DNA of 29,962 bases from Leucosporidium creatinivorum (lineage: Eukaryota; Basidiomycota; Microbotryomycetes; Leucosporidiales; Leucosporidiaceae), in the NCBI GenBank assembly GCA_001600635.1, contig BCKL01000004.1:858022-887983 (forward strand), read 5' to 3'. Under the pieces are notes generated by a model. It made no database searches. It saw only the letters and a list, made by a program, of their open reading frames with translations, and was not told the origin of the DNA. Of this stretch, positions 1 to 10,900 are shown piece by piece. A program made the translations under genes and the position numbers. Each line of letters begins with the position of its first letter. Position 1 is the first letter of the stretch.

Positions 1-1004
1 TCAATCGCTCTCGGCGAAGGCCACCTCCCCGCCGAGCCACTGCTCTACCGTCACTCCAGTCTCTCCCTTGACCTTTTTCAGCACATAGCGTTCCAGATCG
101 TAGTTGGCGTACATGGCCTGCAGTCGAGAGAGCCACATAGTTAGCTCCGAGTCAGGAAAACCAGCCCTCGGCGGACTCACCACCGCGAACCTCATCGCTT
201 CAACGTGCTTCGGACCCGAGGTAGCCTTGATGGCATGTGCGCGAGACATCCAAATGCAGGTAGCAAGGTTGGAGCCGTACGAATTGGGCGCGCCGTACCA
301 ATAGGCGAGGAGGCCGCCCGCCTGTGAACAACCGGAGGAGGGTCAGCGCCGAGAAGGGTTCGGAGTAGGCAGAGAAGGTACATACCGACACTGCCTCTTC
401 GTGAGCAAGTCGATCCGCCTCGTAGAGGTCTCGGGAAGGAGAGTCGGCTGCTCGAGTGGACCGGAACGCGACGATGTACCTGCGAAGGAGGGGCAAGCCG
501 GCGCGAGAGTCAGCTCGGCGTAGAGGCAGCTTGATGTCACAGTACACACCACTCTCGCTCCACTTCTTCCGGTAGTCTCAACTCGGAAAAGTTGAAGGCC
601 TCGGCGTAGTCGTCGTAGGCATAGTTGGGCATCGTCGGCTTGAAGGCGTGCAGGGCGTGGTGCAGAGCGATGGAAGCGGCGTCCACAGTAGGTAGGCGAC
701 TGGTGGTGTATCCTACTGGGTACTGCTCCGCTCGGAGTGGTGTCGCAGGAGGTGTCGACGCTGGCAAAAGCGAGAGAAGGGGAGGGAGGTAAAGAAGGTC
801 GGCCGAGGGCGTTCTGCGCAGATCCGGCAGGTCGGTGGGAGCTCGAGGTGGTGCTGGCTGACGAGCGCGAGTGGTCGCTGCCTTGAAGGAGAATGGACAA
901 CCGCTCGGAGCTGCCAACTTGCTGGATCCGCTCGGAGAAGACGAGGAGAAGGGGCAGCTAGAAGAAGAGCTTTGCGAAGGGCCGGCGACGAGGGCGGTGG
1001 ACAT
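1..1004 (-). CDS. UPF0643-family conserved fungal protein, left copy
   Basis: Four exons (1004-550, 479-386, 321-181, 117-1) join in frame to 268 codons plus a stop. The first about 120 residues are Ser/Pro/Ala-rich and look disordered. The conserved part follows: a TMPNYAYDDYAEAFNFSEL stretch, then REWYIVAFRS across the first splice, AHEEAVSAGGLLAYWYG, NLATCIWMSRAHAIKA, and a C-terminal LERYVLKKVKGETGV block. I recognise this as the fungal UPF0643 family (the fission yeast SPAPB2B2.08 type), from memory and without a search; its biochemical role is unknown. The start is the ATG at 1004; the frame is open further upstream but without another ATG. It is divergent from acetate kinase across a 367-bp shared promoter. 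It looks identical to the right-arm copy. The stop codon is the first three bases of the window. Confidence 0.75.
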
Positions 1005-1371
1005 GACGAGGTGCAGAATCCGAGGTGAGGCAGCAGGACAAGGAGAGAAACTAGCTGTCAGGTGTGGGGAGGCGTCCGTCCGTAGGATGATGAGCGCCAG
1101 CCAGCCGAGCACGCCGAAGGCTGGCAGGGTGGCGTGCGAAAGGTTTGAGCTCGTCGAGATCACGTGATGTTCAACTACAGAGGCTCCTATTTTTGTAGTG
1201 AGCTGTTCTGTAGCTCAGCTGTTCGAGATTCCGATCAAACTCGCTCTTTTGTAGCTGACTGCACTGAGCAGTCTGCCATCGCCGAAGCTCGAACGCCGAG
1301 CCTCGTCAGGCGCTTAACCGAGTTGCGTCGCTCTTTCGCTCTTACTTGTCACTACCTACTCGACTACAGCC
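1005..1371. promoter_or_regulatory. Shared bidirectional promoter, UPF0643 / acetate kinase (left)
   Basis: A 367-bp space between two divergent start codons. It must hold the upstream control elements and 5' leaders of both genes. No TATA box is evident. A short direct repeat AGCTGTTC occurs twice around 1200-1225, and the acetate kinase side is CT-rich (TCGCTCTTTCGCTCTT near 1330), as is common in fungal leaders. The same sequence recurs at 28592-28958. Confidence 0.5.
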
Positions 1372-2909
1372 ATGCCAGCAGCACCAGACTATTGCCTCGC
1401 AGTCAACTGTGGCTCCTCATCCATCAAGTTCAAGCTGTACCAAGCTCACTCTCACCGAGTCGTCCTCGCCGGCTCCGCCTCCAACGTGCAAGGCTCGTCG
1501 CCGGCCAAGTTCACCTTCAAGCATGTACCGCAGCATGAGCAGGACTCTGGCAAGCTCTCGGAGGAGGTCAAGCGCGAGCTCGACTCGTCTACATCATATC
1601 AGGACGTGTTTGAGGAGATCCTGCGAGACGTCACCAGCGACGAGGTGTTGGGCAAAGGCGGCAAGGACCGAATCCAAGTGATTACGCATCGCATCGTGCA
1701 TGGAGGTACAGCCAAGGATCCTGTAGTGATCAAGCATGGCGACAAGAGCGAGCAGGAGACGTTGAAGCGGATGAACGAGGTGTCGGATTTCGCTCCTCTG
1801 CACGTGAGTTGGAGTGTTGCAGGTCTGTGATATAACTTCAGTGATCCTACTGACCCTCCTACAATCAACTAGAACCACCACGCGATGCTGATCGTCAAGA
1901 CTTGCCTCGAATCACTCCCTTCGGCGACCTCTGTCCTCTGCTTCGACACGCTCTTCCACACGACGATCCCTTCCTTCCGCACCACCTACGCCATCTCTAC
2001 TCCCGAGCACGACACGCCCGTACCGCTCGTTCGTTACGGATTCCACGGCCTCAGCTACGCCTCAATCCTCAAGCAGATGAGCGAAGAGCTCAGCATCCCG
2101 GCGAAGGAGGTCAACTTGGTCGTGGCGCACCTCGGCAGTGGTGGGAGTTGTTGCTTGATCCAAGGTGGAGAGAGTAGGAATACGTCGATGGGATTGACGC
2201 CTCTCGAGGGTGAGTAGCTGCAGTGGGAGCGTTCGGCCGAAGCTGGAGCTGATTCGTCGTACTCGCTCCCCACAGGGCTCCCTGGAGGAACTCGCTCTGG
2301 ATCGCTCGACGCCTCCCTCATCTTCCACCACACACCCGACTGCTCCGAGACGGTCGAGTGGTCTGGTCGACCCATCTCCAAGGCCGAGTTTGTCTTGAAC
2401 AAGGAGAGCGGCTTCAAGGGTGAGTCTCACTGCTCTACTGGCGCTGCAGCTGCTGATACTGAGTGACCACCACAGCCCTCACCGGAACGACGGACTTTGG
2501 AGAGATTACCCAACGCGCCTTCCCCGACTCGCCTTCCTCGTCGCCGAGCAAGGAGCAAGAGACCGCCCTTCTCACCTACAACCTCTACCTCGACCGACTC
2601 CTCGGTTTCCTCTACGCCTACATCTCCACTCTCTTCTCCTCCACCGCACCTCACAACAAGCTGCATGGTCTCGTCTTCTCGGGCGGCATTGGAGAGCATT
2701 CGNCGCGCCTGCGCAGGGATGTCCTGGAGCACTTCCGTTGGGTCGAGGAGCTCGCAGGAAGTCAGGGAGGAGTCGACGAGNAGGTGAACGGGGAGGGGAA
2801 GGGCAGAAGGAGGATCACCAAGGAAGGGAGCAGGATCTCGGGNTGGGTCGTCGAAACGGATGAGGAGCTCGAGTGTGTCCAGCTGGCGGTTGCAGCTGCT
2901 GGGCTATAG
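1372..2909 (+). CDS. ackA: Acetate kinase, left copy
   Basis: Acetate kinase interconverts acetyl phosphate + ADP and acetate + ATP. Four exons (1372-1803, 1873-2209, 2276-2419, 2476-2909) give 448 residues, slightly above the usual about 400. Family motifs appear in order: VNCGSSSIKFKLY (residues 11-23, phosphate-binding N-terminus), THRIVHGG (substrate Arg), CFDT with the catalytic Asp at about 169, VAHLGSGGSCC (about 228-238), PGGTRSGSLD with the second catalytic Arg, and FSGGIGEHS with the ATP-site Glu at about 378. A loop rich in Gly/Arg/Glu near the C-terminus (about 395-420) looks like a lineage insertion. Three ambiguous bases (2703, 2781, 2843) lie in the last exon. Argonaute starts only 152 bp downstream on the same strand. 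In fungi this enzyme works with phosphoketolase, which is encoded about 5 kb away. The start ATG sits in a good context and is conserved in the other arm. Confidence 0.93.
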
Positions 2910-3061
2910 AAGTAGTGAAAAGGGTTGCTTTAGTATCTGTAGCTCACCGAATCGCAAATCGAGCCTTCTCGAGCACCGAGAAGTCCTTCTAACCTCGACC
3001 GCTTCGCCTCCCTCGCTCCTTGCTCTCCTCCCACTCGTTTGCCACCCAATCTCGCCTCGCG

Positions 3062-6000
3062 ATGAATCGTCTTGAAGCAGAGATCAAAGCGCTCACGCTC
3101 TCAGCAGGTCAAACGTCGATTCGTAAGCATACTGTCTCTGCCCCTACCAACCTGCAGAAAGAGTTGACTCGAGACGATCTCTCATCTTCTCAACAGCGCT
3201 CGCCGCTCGTCAGCCTCCTGGCACGCTCGGGCGCAAGATCAAGCTACTCGCCAACACCTATGCGCTCAGGATCAAGCCTGTCACCCTCACACACTACGAT
3301 ATCGACGTCAAAGCCGTCAGGACTCGCCCCGCAGCGCCCGCTCGTCCTACGCCGCGAGTGCTCTGCACCCAAGCCCGGGACAAGTTCGTCGAGGACAAGG
3401 AGCAGGAGATGCCCAAGCTCGTCTCCACCGCCTTTGATGGAGTCAAGAACGCCTTCAGCCTCGGCAAGCTCTTCACCGAGGACAGCGCGACCTTCGACAT
3501 TGAGCTCGAGCCCGAGACTCCGACTCGCTCGGCTCCCGTCTTCAAGATCACCCTCAGCGTCGCCGCTCAGATCGACTTATCCATCCACGACGAATACATC
3601 AAGGCTACGAGAGCTGGCTCGGTGTCGGCCGACGCGGCGGCGACGGCCATCATGGGCCTCGACATCCTCCTGCGCCACGACGCTGCTAGGAAGAAGGGCG
3701 TCATCCTGTGTGCCAGCGGAAGGAAGGTGTTTGAGGAGCTCACTGGAAGTACCCACCTCGGAGGCGGCGCGATCATGTTGAAGGGCTTCTTCAGGTGAGC
3801 TGTCATCCGCTCGGCGATGGCTCGCGCTCTCCTCGGCTCGCCAACGCTGATCTCTGTGCTTCCTCTCCTCGCTCCCAGATCAATCCGCCCCACCACTACC
3901 GGCATGGTCGTCAACCTCGACACCGCCTACTCGCCCTACCTCATCTCGGGCAAGCTCCTCGCCGTCTGTTCGACCATCGTCGGCCATCCTCAGCCGGGAA
4001 GTGGTGCACCTGCGACGAGGGGAGGAAGGGGCGGGAGGGGAGGACGAGGAGGAGGCAGGGGAGGAGCGCAGATGGGCGACGGAGGCCAGCAGGTCCGCGA
4101 GTTCTCTTGCTCCGAGCTTCACGAGCTCAAGAGGAAGCTCAAGGGCGCCAAAGTCCGTGTCCTCCATCGGTGAGTCCTCGTCACCACCTTCCCGTCACTT
4201 TCACTATCTCGATGACCTATGCTGACCTCTACTTTCGCCCTACAGCTCCGATCGTCGCGCCTTCCGCATCGTCGGCTTCGGCGCTCCCTCGGGCTCGCAC
4301 GTCGTCATCATCTCCAAGAAGGGCGCCAAGTCGAGCAAACCCAAGCCAACTCCGATGGAGCGCGCCTAGCGTGCTGCTGCAGGACTCCCTACTCCGCCTA
4401 CGCCCGCGCCCGCCCCTCAAGAGAGCCTCACCGTCGCCGAGTATTTCAAGAAGACGTACCCCGCCGTGCAGGTCAACCCAGTGAGCAAAGCGAGCTTGGT
4501 CGAGTGTTCTACACTGACTGATACCCTCTGCAGGCCCTTCAATGCGTCGAGCTTCAAGGCGGCAGCTTCGTTCCGATTGAGGCCCTCGAGGTGAGCTTTG
4601 GCATCTCGACCTCGACCATAGCTGACCTTTCGCGCGCACAGCTCCTCGCCGGCAACGCGCACCCCAACACGGCTCTCAACGCGCAACAGGCGACCACCAT
4701 GATCAACGTCGCCGCCAAACCTCCCGCCGTTCGCATGGCCGAGATCAAGGCGACTCGCGCTTCGCAGGCGTACGAGGCCAACGAGACGCTCAAGGTGTGG
4801 GGTATCGAGGTCAGCTCGGACATGACCAAACTCGAGGGTCGCGTGATTCCTCCTCCTCGCGTCGAGTACAAGTCGCCTCCGCCGAGGGTCGATTCGGGGT
4901 GAGGTCTTGCCGATCCTAGAACGTCTCCAGCGCTCCCCACTGACCGTCGTTGTCTCTCGTAGCTCCTGGAACCTCATCAACTGCAAGTTCCTAGTCCCCA
5001 ACCCCAAGCCTCTCGAGCACTGGGGCGTCATCATCGTCGACTCGCCTCACAAGACTCCTCAGCCTGTCGTCGAGGGCTTCCTTCACACGCTCATGACCCA
5101 AGCGAGAGCTCGTGGGATGAACATCAAGAACTCGGCGCCCCTGTCTACCGTCTACGCTGCGACCGAGGAGCCTACCGACACGCTCCAAGCCCTTCGCAAC
5201 GCTGCCAACGACGTCGCTTCGTCGGTGAGTGACCCCTCGCCCCTTGAGACTCGCACTCGGTCAGAGCATACTTGCCGAGGAGTCCTGTACCTCGAAGGAC
5301 ATGCTTGAGGGCGCATGTCCTGATTCGACGACGTCAGCGCTAACTATCTTCTCGGCTCCTACCTCGGCGCAGCCCTTGAACCCACGTTGTACAGGGAGAC
5401 TCTCCGACGGGCGCCAGCGGATGAGAGCAAGTAATAGAGTGAAGATCAAGAGACAGCTACGCAGTTCTGGCCAAGTCCTTCCACCGCCGGCCACCGCCGG
5501 TCGGCTCTCCGTCCGCCTGCTTCCTCGACCTCGGCTCTCGCCTCCAGTCGCCTCCGAGTCTCCTGGTCCAACATCGTGCGCCGCCTCAGCTGTTCTTCGT
5601 CATTCTCCGCAACCCAAAGGTCTACGACACCTTCAAGAAGCAGGCGACGTGAGTCACACCCTTCTTCTCGCCCTTCACTCGCTGACCTCTCCCTCTTTCA
5701 GCCTCGAGCTCAAGGCGCCTCTCCTCACCCAAGTCTGCCTGGCGAGCAAGATTGGAGCGACGGGGAGGGGCATTGATCGGGTGAGTGCTGGTGGCTGCTC
5801 GCCGAGAGTTCTCTCGCTGACCTTCAACCGACAGTACTGCGGCAACGTCCTCCTCAAAGTCCACGCCAAGCTCGGCGGCGTCAACTCGCAAATCGCTCCC
5901 ACCGACCTCCCTGGATGGACGGCCAAGACGATGATGATCGGAGCTGATGTCACGTGCGCCACAGTGTTCTTCCCACCCTCGGCGCCGAGCTGACTCGCCT

Positions 6001-7297
6001 TTCCGCTCGCCTCGCCCGACAGCCATCCGACGGGAGCAACTACCGTCGGAGTCAACCCCGAGGATCTTCCCTCGTCCATCGCTGCTTCTGTCTCCACTCT
6101 ACCCGGCACAGGAGGACTTCACAGCGTCCAGATCAGGGAGCAAGGAGCACGCGTCGAGTTCATCGCCGAGCTCGAGGGTGAGTCGCTTCCCTCACGATTC
6201 GCTGACCTTACCAGCAGGCTGATCTCTTCTCTTCGCTGCCCTTTCCACTCACTACCACTTCATTCTCCCTCCCTCTTCCTCCCGCCGTTTCGGATTCGCT
6301 CGTCGGCCTTGCAGCCATGGTCAAGACTCACCTCGAGGCTTGGATCCGCTCCTCGAACGGCAGTCGACCCGAGAAGCTCATCATGTGGCGAGATGGAGTA
6401 TCCGAGGGCCAATTCGGTCCCGTCGTCGAGAGCGAGGTAGCGCAGATCAAAGCCGCCTGCCGCTCCATCGACCCTTCCTACTCGCCGAAACTCACGTTCA
6501 TCATCTGCGCGAAACGGTAAGCCCACCGCCTCTCGACTTGGAGCATTCACTTATCCACTGGGCATGCATGAGCTGACCTCTTTCGACTTGCAGTCACCAC
6601 ATCCGCTTCTTCGCCGCCGAGCACAAGGACGGCGATCAGAGGAACTCGGGCAATCTACGTGAGCGGTCTCTGGAGGCGTGCTAACGCTGCTGGCTGACTA
6701 TATCTACCTACAGCTGCTGGAACGGTCGTCGACAGCACATTCACTCACCCCTGGCTGTTCGAGTTCTACCTCCAGGCGAGCTCGGCCTTCCCCTCCCTCC
6801 TTCCCACTGCCTTCCACTGACCTTGCTGCTGTTCTATAGGCGCATGCCGGGCTCAAGGGAACGGCGAAGCCCACTCGCTATGTCGTCCTCCTCGACGAGA
6901 ACAAGTTCAGCTCGGACCACATTGAGAAGCTCGCCAAGTCGGTCGTTGCCTACTCGCTGTCGAGTCGCCGCTGATGAGCTGACAATCTTTTTCGACCGAT
7001 AGCTCCCTGTGTTACAACTTTGCGCGGGCTACTCGAGCGGTCTCTCTTGTGCCCGTCGCGTACTGTGAGCTTCATTTCGCCTCCTTCTCGGCGAAGGTGA
7101 AACTGACCCTCTTCGCCCCCTCCCTAGACGCCGACATCATCTGTACCAAGGCCCGCTCCCTCATCTACGACGACGACTCCTCAACCTCTACTGGAGGTGC
7201 TCGTCGTGCTCGTCGCCCATCGGATTGGATCCAGACTCAGCTCGACCGAACCGTCGAGGGATTCGGCGCTACGATGCCAGCGCAGTGGTTCATGTGA
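3062..7297 (+). pseudogene. AGO: Argonaute, left copy, disrupted
   Basis: Same 17-exon layout as the right-arm gene: 3062-3122, 3197-3794, 3879-4169, 4246-4480, 4534-4590, 4642-4898, 4963-5224, 5373-5648, 5702-5780, 5835-5953, 6023-6177, 6315-6516, 6594-6658, 6714-6775, 6840-6937, 7003-7064, 7128-7297. Two lesions set it apart. Codon 358, in the PAZ region (exon 4), is TAG at 4367-4369 where the right copy has GAG. A 187-bp extra segment (5388-5574) in exon 8 (MID) shifts the frame. All splice sites and the PIWI exons remain readable, with D (GADVTHP), E (ARVEFIAEL), D (WRDGVSEGQF) and D (YYADII) of the tetrad still encoded, so decay is recent. If expressed, it would give about 357 residues: N domain, L1 and part of PAZ, with an internal RGG box. 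A dominant or regulatory role for that fragment cannot be excluded. Confidence 0.85.
5388..5574. mobile_element. 187-bp insertion in left Argonaute exon 8, possibly a small inverted-terminal element
   Basis: The right-arm copy reads CCCACGT directly into CGTGCGCCG; the left copy has 187 extra bases at that junction. The ends are imperfect inverted repeats: the left edge reads ACGTTGTACAGGGAGACTC and the right edge, reverse-complemented, ATGTTGGACCAGGAGACTC (15 of 19 match, counting two flanking bases on the left). No clear target-site duplication and no coding capacity are visible. It lacks GT..AG borders at the junction, so it is not a simple intron. A deletion in the right copy is the alternative, but the right exon reads in frame through the join (PLNPRRAPPQLFFVIL), which favours insertion on the left. 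Confidence 0.35.
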
Positions 7298-7980
7298 AGG
7301 AGCCGAGAGGGGACTAGCTTGTGGCTTGGCGTATATAGCTTGATGTGAATAGCTTTCTGAAGTTGAAAAGTTCTGGTTGCTTGTCGCTCTAGAGCGCCAG
7401 CGAAGCGAAGGATCTCGGCGTTCGTTTCTCTCTCCCTCTGACCACCTCTGCCAGGTTTAGAACCTCACGGGTGGTCAGATATAGGTCGATGAGATTTCAA
7501 CCGAGAAGGGCCAGGGTAGAGGAGGATCGTAACGAAAGCGAGCAGAATCTTCGGACTCGGTGCTCGCGAATGAGAGCGTGTGCAGCTGGCGGTCGCTACT
7601 TCGGTGGCGGCGGTTGAGTAGAACCGATATAGGTGCCATCGCACATGTTACGTACTCGGTTTCATGCAGCGATGTAAGAAGTAAAAGGCTTGGAAGCGTC
7701 ACAGGCGGAGGCCCCACAGAACTGACGCCTCGACCGAGCGAGAGGGGGAGTGGAAGTCGAAGCTGTAGTGAAGTACAAGTCGGGTAGCTGCTCGGAAAGA
7801 CCAGCACGTTCCAGCAGGATCTACCGACTTGGATTGAGAGCTCCCGCGAAGGTTTCGCAGCGGAGGAGCGACCGGCGCCGACTCGAGCCTTCGCGCGGCC
7901 ATGACGAGAGCTCACAAAGCTCGGCCTTCGCTCTTCTGCTTCCTGCCATAACTCTTCGGCAACTTCTTCTCACAGCAAAC
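7298..7980. other. Argonaute 3' region and phosphoketolase promoter
   Basis: The first about 135 bp belong to the inverted repeat and hold the Argonaute 3' UTR, which includes GCGTATATAGC and is shared with the other arm. The repeat ends at 7432. The remaining about 550 bp are single-copy and should contain the phosphoketolase promoter and leader. A 146-residue open frame on the - strand (7475-7915) has no recognisable motif and is most likely chance. I see no RNA gene or clear regulatory site. Confidence 0.5.
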
Positions 7981-10900
7981 ATGCCTTCCTCTGAGGCTCC
8001 CACACCCCCCGTCATCCCCTCCGAGCTCAGCAAGACTCCCGATGCACCTCTCTCCTCCCTTGCGGTGGAGCTCGACACGAGCGACTTGAGCTCGCTTCCC
8101 AAGGGCCACCTCCAGGCCATCATCGACAACTGGCGCGCATCTTGCTACATCGCGTCGGCCCAGGTGAGTTGCCCATAGCTGTACAGGATACGCTGTAGTA
8201 CAGCGGTCGCCTACAGCTCACTAACGATGCGTCTCTCGTCCCCGCCGAATATAGATCTTTCTCCAATCCAACGCCCTCCTGACCGAGAAGTTGACCAAGG
8301 AGCACATCAAACCTCGTCTGCTCGGGCATTATGGTACAACCGGAGGTCTCGCCTTCGCCTACTCGCATACGCAAGGCCTCGTTCGTCGCAAGGGAGAGAT
8401 TGACGGCAAGGAGCCCAAGGCGCTCTTCGTCACGGGCCCTGGTCACGGAGGTAAGTTGTTAGTACTCATGGGATACCTTGCGTGCTCCGCTGTCCGCTGA
8501 CTCGCCTCTGCCCTCCAACAGCCCCCGCCATCCTCTCGGAGCTCTTCATCGAGGGTGCCATCACCAAGTTCTACCCTCAATACCCTCAGACCGAGGAGGG
8601 CTTCAGCCGCTTCGTCCGTGGATTTTCCTGGCCTGGAGGATTCCCCTCCCACGTCAACGTGAGTTCCCGATCCCGAAGCGAGCGAGTCGATTCCAGCACG
8701 TGTTCGGCGAAGCTGACCCTCGGCTCCTTCTTCTCACAGGCTGAGACCCCCGGCTGCATCCACGAGGGTGGAGAGCTTGGATATGCTCTCGCTGTAGCCT
8801 ACGGCAGCGTTTTCGACAACCCCGACCTCATCTCGGTGGTTGTCGTCGGCGATGGAGAGAGCGAGACGGGCCCCACCGCTACCGCTTGGCAGTAAGTTCG
8901 ACTCTCTGTAGAGTCTACTAGAGAGGCTGACGAACCCCACTTGTACAGCTCGCACAAGTGGCTCGACCCCAAGGAGAGCGGAGCTGTCCTCCCCATCCTG
9001 CACGTCAACGGCTTCAAGATCTCGGAGCGCACCATCCCGGGCACCATGGACAAGACGGAGCTTGCCCTTCTCTACACTGGCTACGGCTACCAGGTTCGCT
9101 TCGTCGACTACGTCAAGCAGGGCGAGCCCACCATGGGAGGAAACGATCCCGCCGACATCGCCGTGCACGAGGACATGGCCGTCACCTTCGACTGGTAAGT
9201 TCTCGGCGATTCCCCTCTCTTTGGCGCTCGCTCACGCATTCTTCGCTTTGTGCAGGGCCTACGCTGAGATTCGCAGGATCCAGGAGGCTGCTCGCAGTGG
9301 CAAACCCCTCGACAAGCCTCGCTGGCCTCTCATCATCATGCGCACTCCCAAGGGATGGACTGGCCCTCTCGCCGACCACGGAACGCAGCTCCTCAACAAG
9401 TGAGTACTCTCCCCATCTCTCCGTCTTGCTCCACAGCAGCTAACATGCCTTTCTTACAGCTTCGCCTCCCACCAAGTTCCCCTCCCAGGCGCCAAGACCG
9501 ACGACGAGCAGCTCGCACATCTCGAGAAGTGGCTCAAGTCCTACAATCCCGAGCGCTTCTTCAACACCTCCGCCAAGCCCGACGAGCCTCTCCTTAGCGA
9601 CATCTTCGAGGCCGGCCTCCCTCGCGACCAGGAGCGCCGTCTCGGCTTCCTTCAGGAGTCGTACCACGCCTACAAGCCTCTCGAGCTGAGCGACTGGAAG
9701 GAGTTCGGATACGAGAAGGGCAAGGAGGACGTCTCTTGCATGAAGGCCATCGGAAAGTATCTCTCCGACACCATCAAGAAGAACCCCGATTCGTACCGCA
9801 TCTTCTCGCCCGACGAGTTGGCGTCGAACAAGCTCGACGGAGTGTTCGACAACACTCAGCGCAACTTCCAGTGGGACCCACTTACGGCGCATGAGGGTGG
9901 GCGAGTCACTGAGATGGTGAGGCGGGCAACTTTGGCGACGTTTCCAGCTCGGCGTTGACATTCGTGCTTCTTACAGCTCTCCGAGCACACTCTTCAAGGA
10001 TGGATGCAAGGCTACACACTCACTGGACGTCATGGAACGTTCCCTTCGTACGAGGCTTTCCTCGGCATCGTCGCCAGTACGTCGTTTGCCCTCGACTGCG
10101 AGCCTACGCCGAGCTGACTTTGAACTCGCTTCACTCATCAGCCATGATGGTTCAGTACGCCAAGTTCAACAAGATGGTACGTTTGCTACATTTCTCTCGC
10201 ACTACAGCTCTGTCTCATGACAGGCCCAGTCGCTGAAACTCATCCACTTCTCCCCTCACAGGCGCTCGAGACCAACTGGCGCGGCAAGACCGCCTCGCTC
10301 AACTACATTGAGACCTCCACCTGGACTAGGCAGGAGCACAACGGATACTCTCACCAGAACGTGAGCTCTACTCGCCGATTCGTTCTTGCGCCGTCGCTGA
10401 CTCCTCGCCGTCGTCGCAGCCCGGCTTCATCTCCAGCATCCTCCAGCTTCCTACCAACATGGCTCGCGTCTACTTCCCGTGAGCTTTGATCGTACATCTT
10501 GCTAACTTCGGACATACTGACGCGCAGAACCCTCCTGCAGCGCCGACGCCAACACCTCGGTCTCGGTCATGGCTCACTGCCTCAAGTCGACTGGCTACGT
10601 CAACCTCATCGTCGGAACCAAGGCTCCCTCGCCCGTGTACCTCACTGTCGAGCAGGCCGATGCTCACTGTATCGCAGGTGCTAGCATTTGGGAGAGTGAG
10701 TGATCTTCTCTCGGTGCTGTCGAATCCAGCTGACCCCTTTTCGCTCTCTCAGACTACTCGGTCGACAAGGGAGTCGACCCCGACGTCGTCCTCGTCGGTA
10801 TCGGGTACGAGCTCACTCAGGAAGTCATCGCCGCTGCCGCCCTCTTCAAGAAGGACTACGGCTCCGACCTTCGCGTCCGAGTCGTGAACATCGTCGACCT

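Larger units (their letters stand above)
1..7432. repeat. Left arm of large inverted repeat
   Basis: This stretch is the reverse complement of 22719-29962. It contains UPF0643 (-), acetate kinase (+) and Argonaute (+). From 1 to about 3100 the arms align with no length difference (position x pairs with 29963 minus x). Beyond the Argonaute 187-bp insertion the offset is 188 bp. Similarity runs about 135 bp past the Argonaute stop and ends at the sequence CGTTTCTCTC. The outermost 1.3 kb appears identical, the Argonaute body differs at many sites, and the tail is nearly identical again. Whether the repeat continues left of position 1 cannot be seen. Confidence 0.95.

Noticed and set aside
1005-1163. 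Extension of the UPF0643 protein to 1163
   Set aside because: The apparent start there is GTG, not ATG. The first in-frame ATG is at 1004.
5225-5460. A hidden protein tail reading SANYLLGSYLGAALEPT into the left 187-bp segment
   Set aside because: It looks protein-like for about 30 residues but starts inside an intron with a good GCTAAC branch site, and its upstream frame does not continue. Likely chance.
7128-7297. Loss of the Argonaute catalytic His (YYADII instead of YYAH)
   Set aside because: The fourth tetrad residue may be Asp or His. Budding-yeast-type Argonautes use Asp and cleave RNA, so this is not a defect.
7441-7560. A possible tRNA-like stretch after the left arm
   Set aside because: No cloverleaf with the conserved T-loop and D-loop bases could be drawn.
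7475-7915. 146-residue open frame on the - strand upstream of phosphoketolase
   Set aside because: No recognisable motif, no introns where real genes here have many, and overlap with the phosphoketolase promoter. Probably chance in GC-rich DNA.
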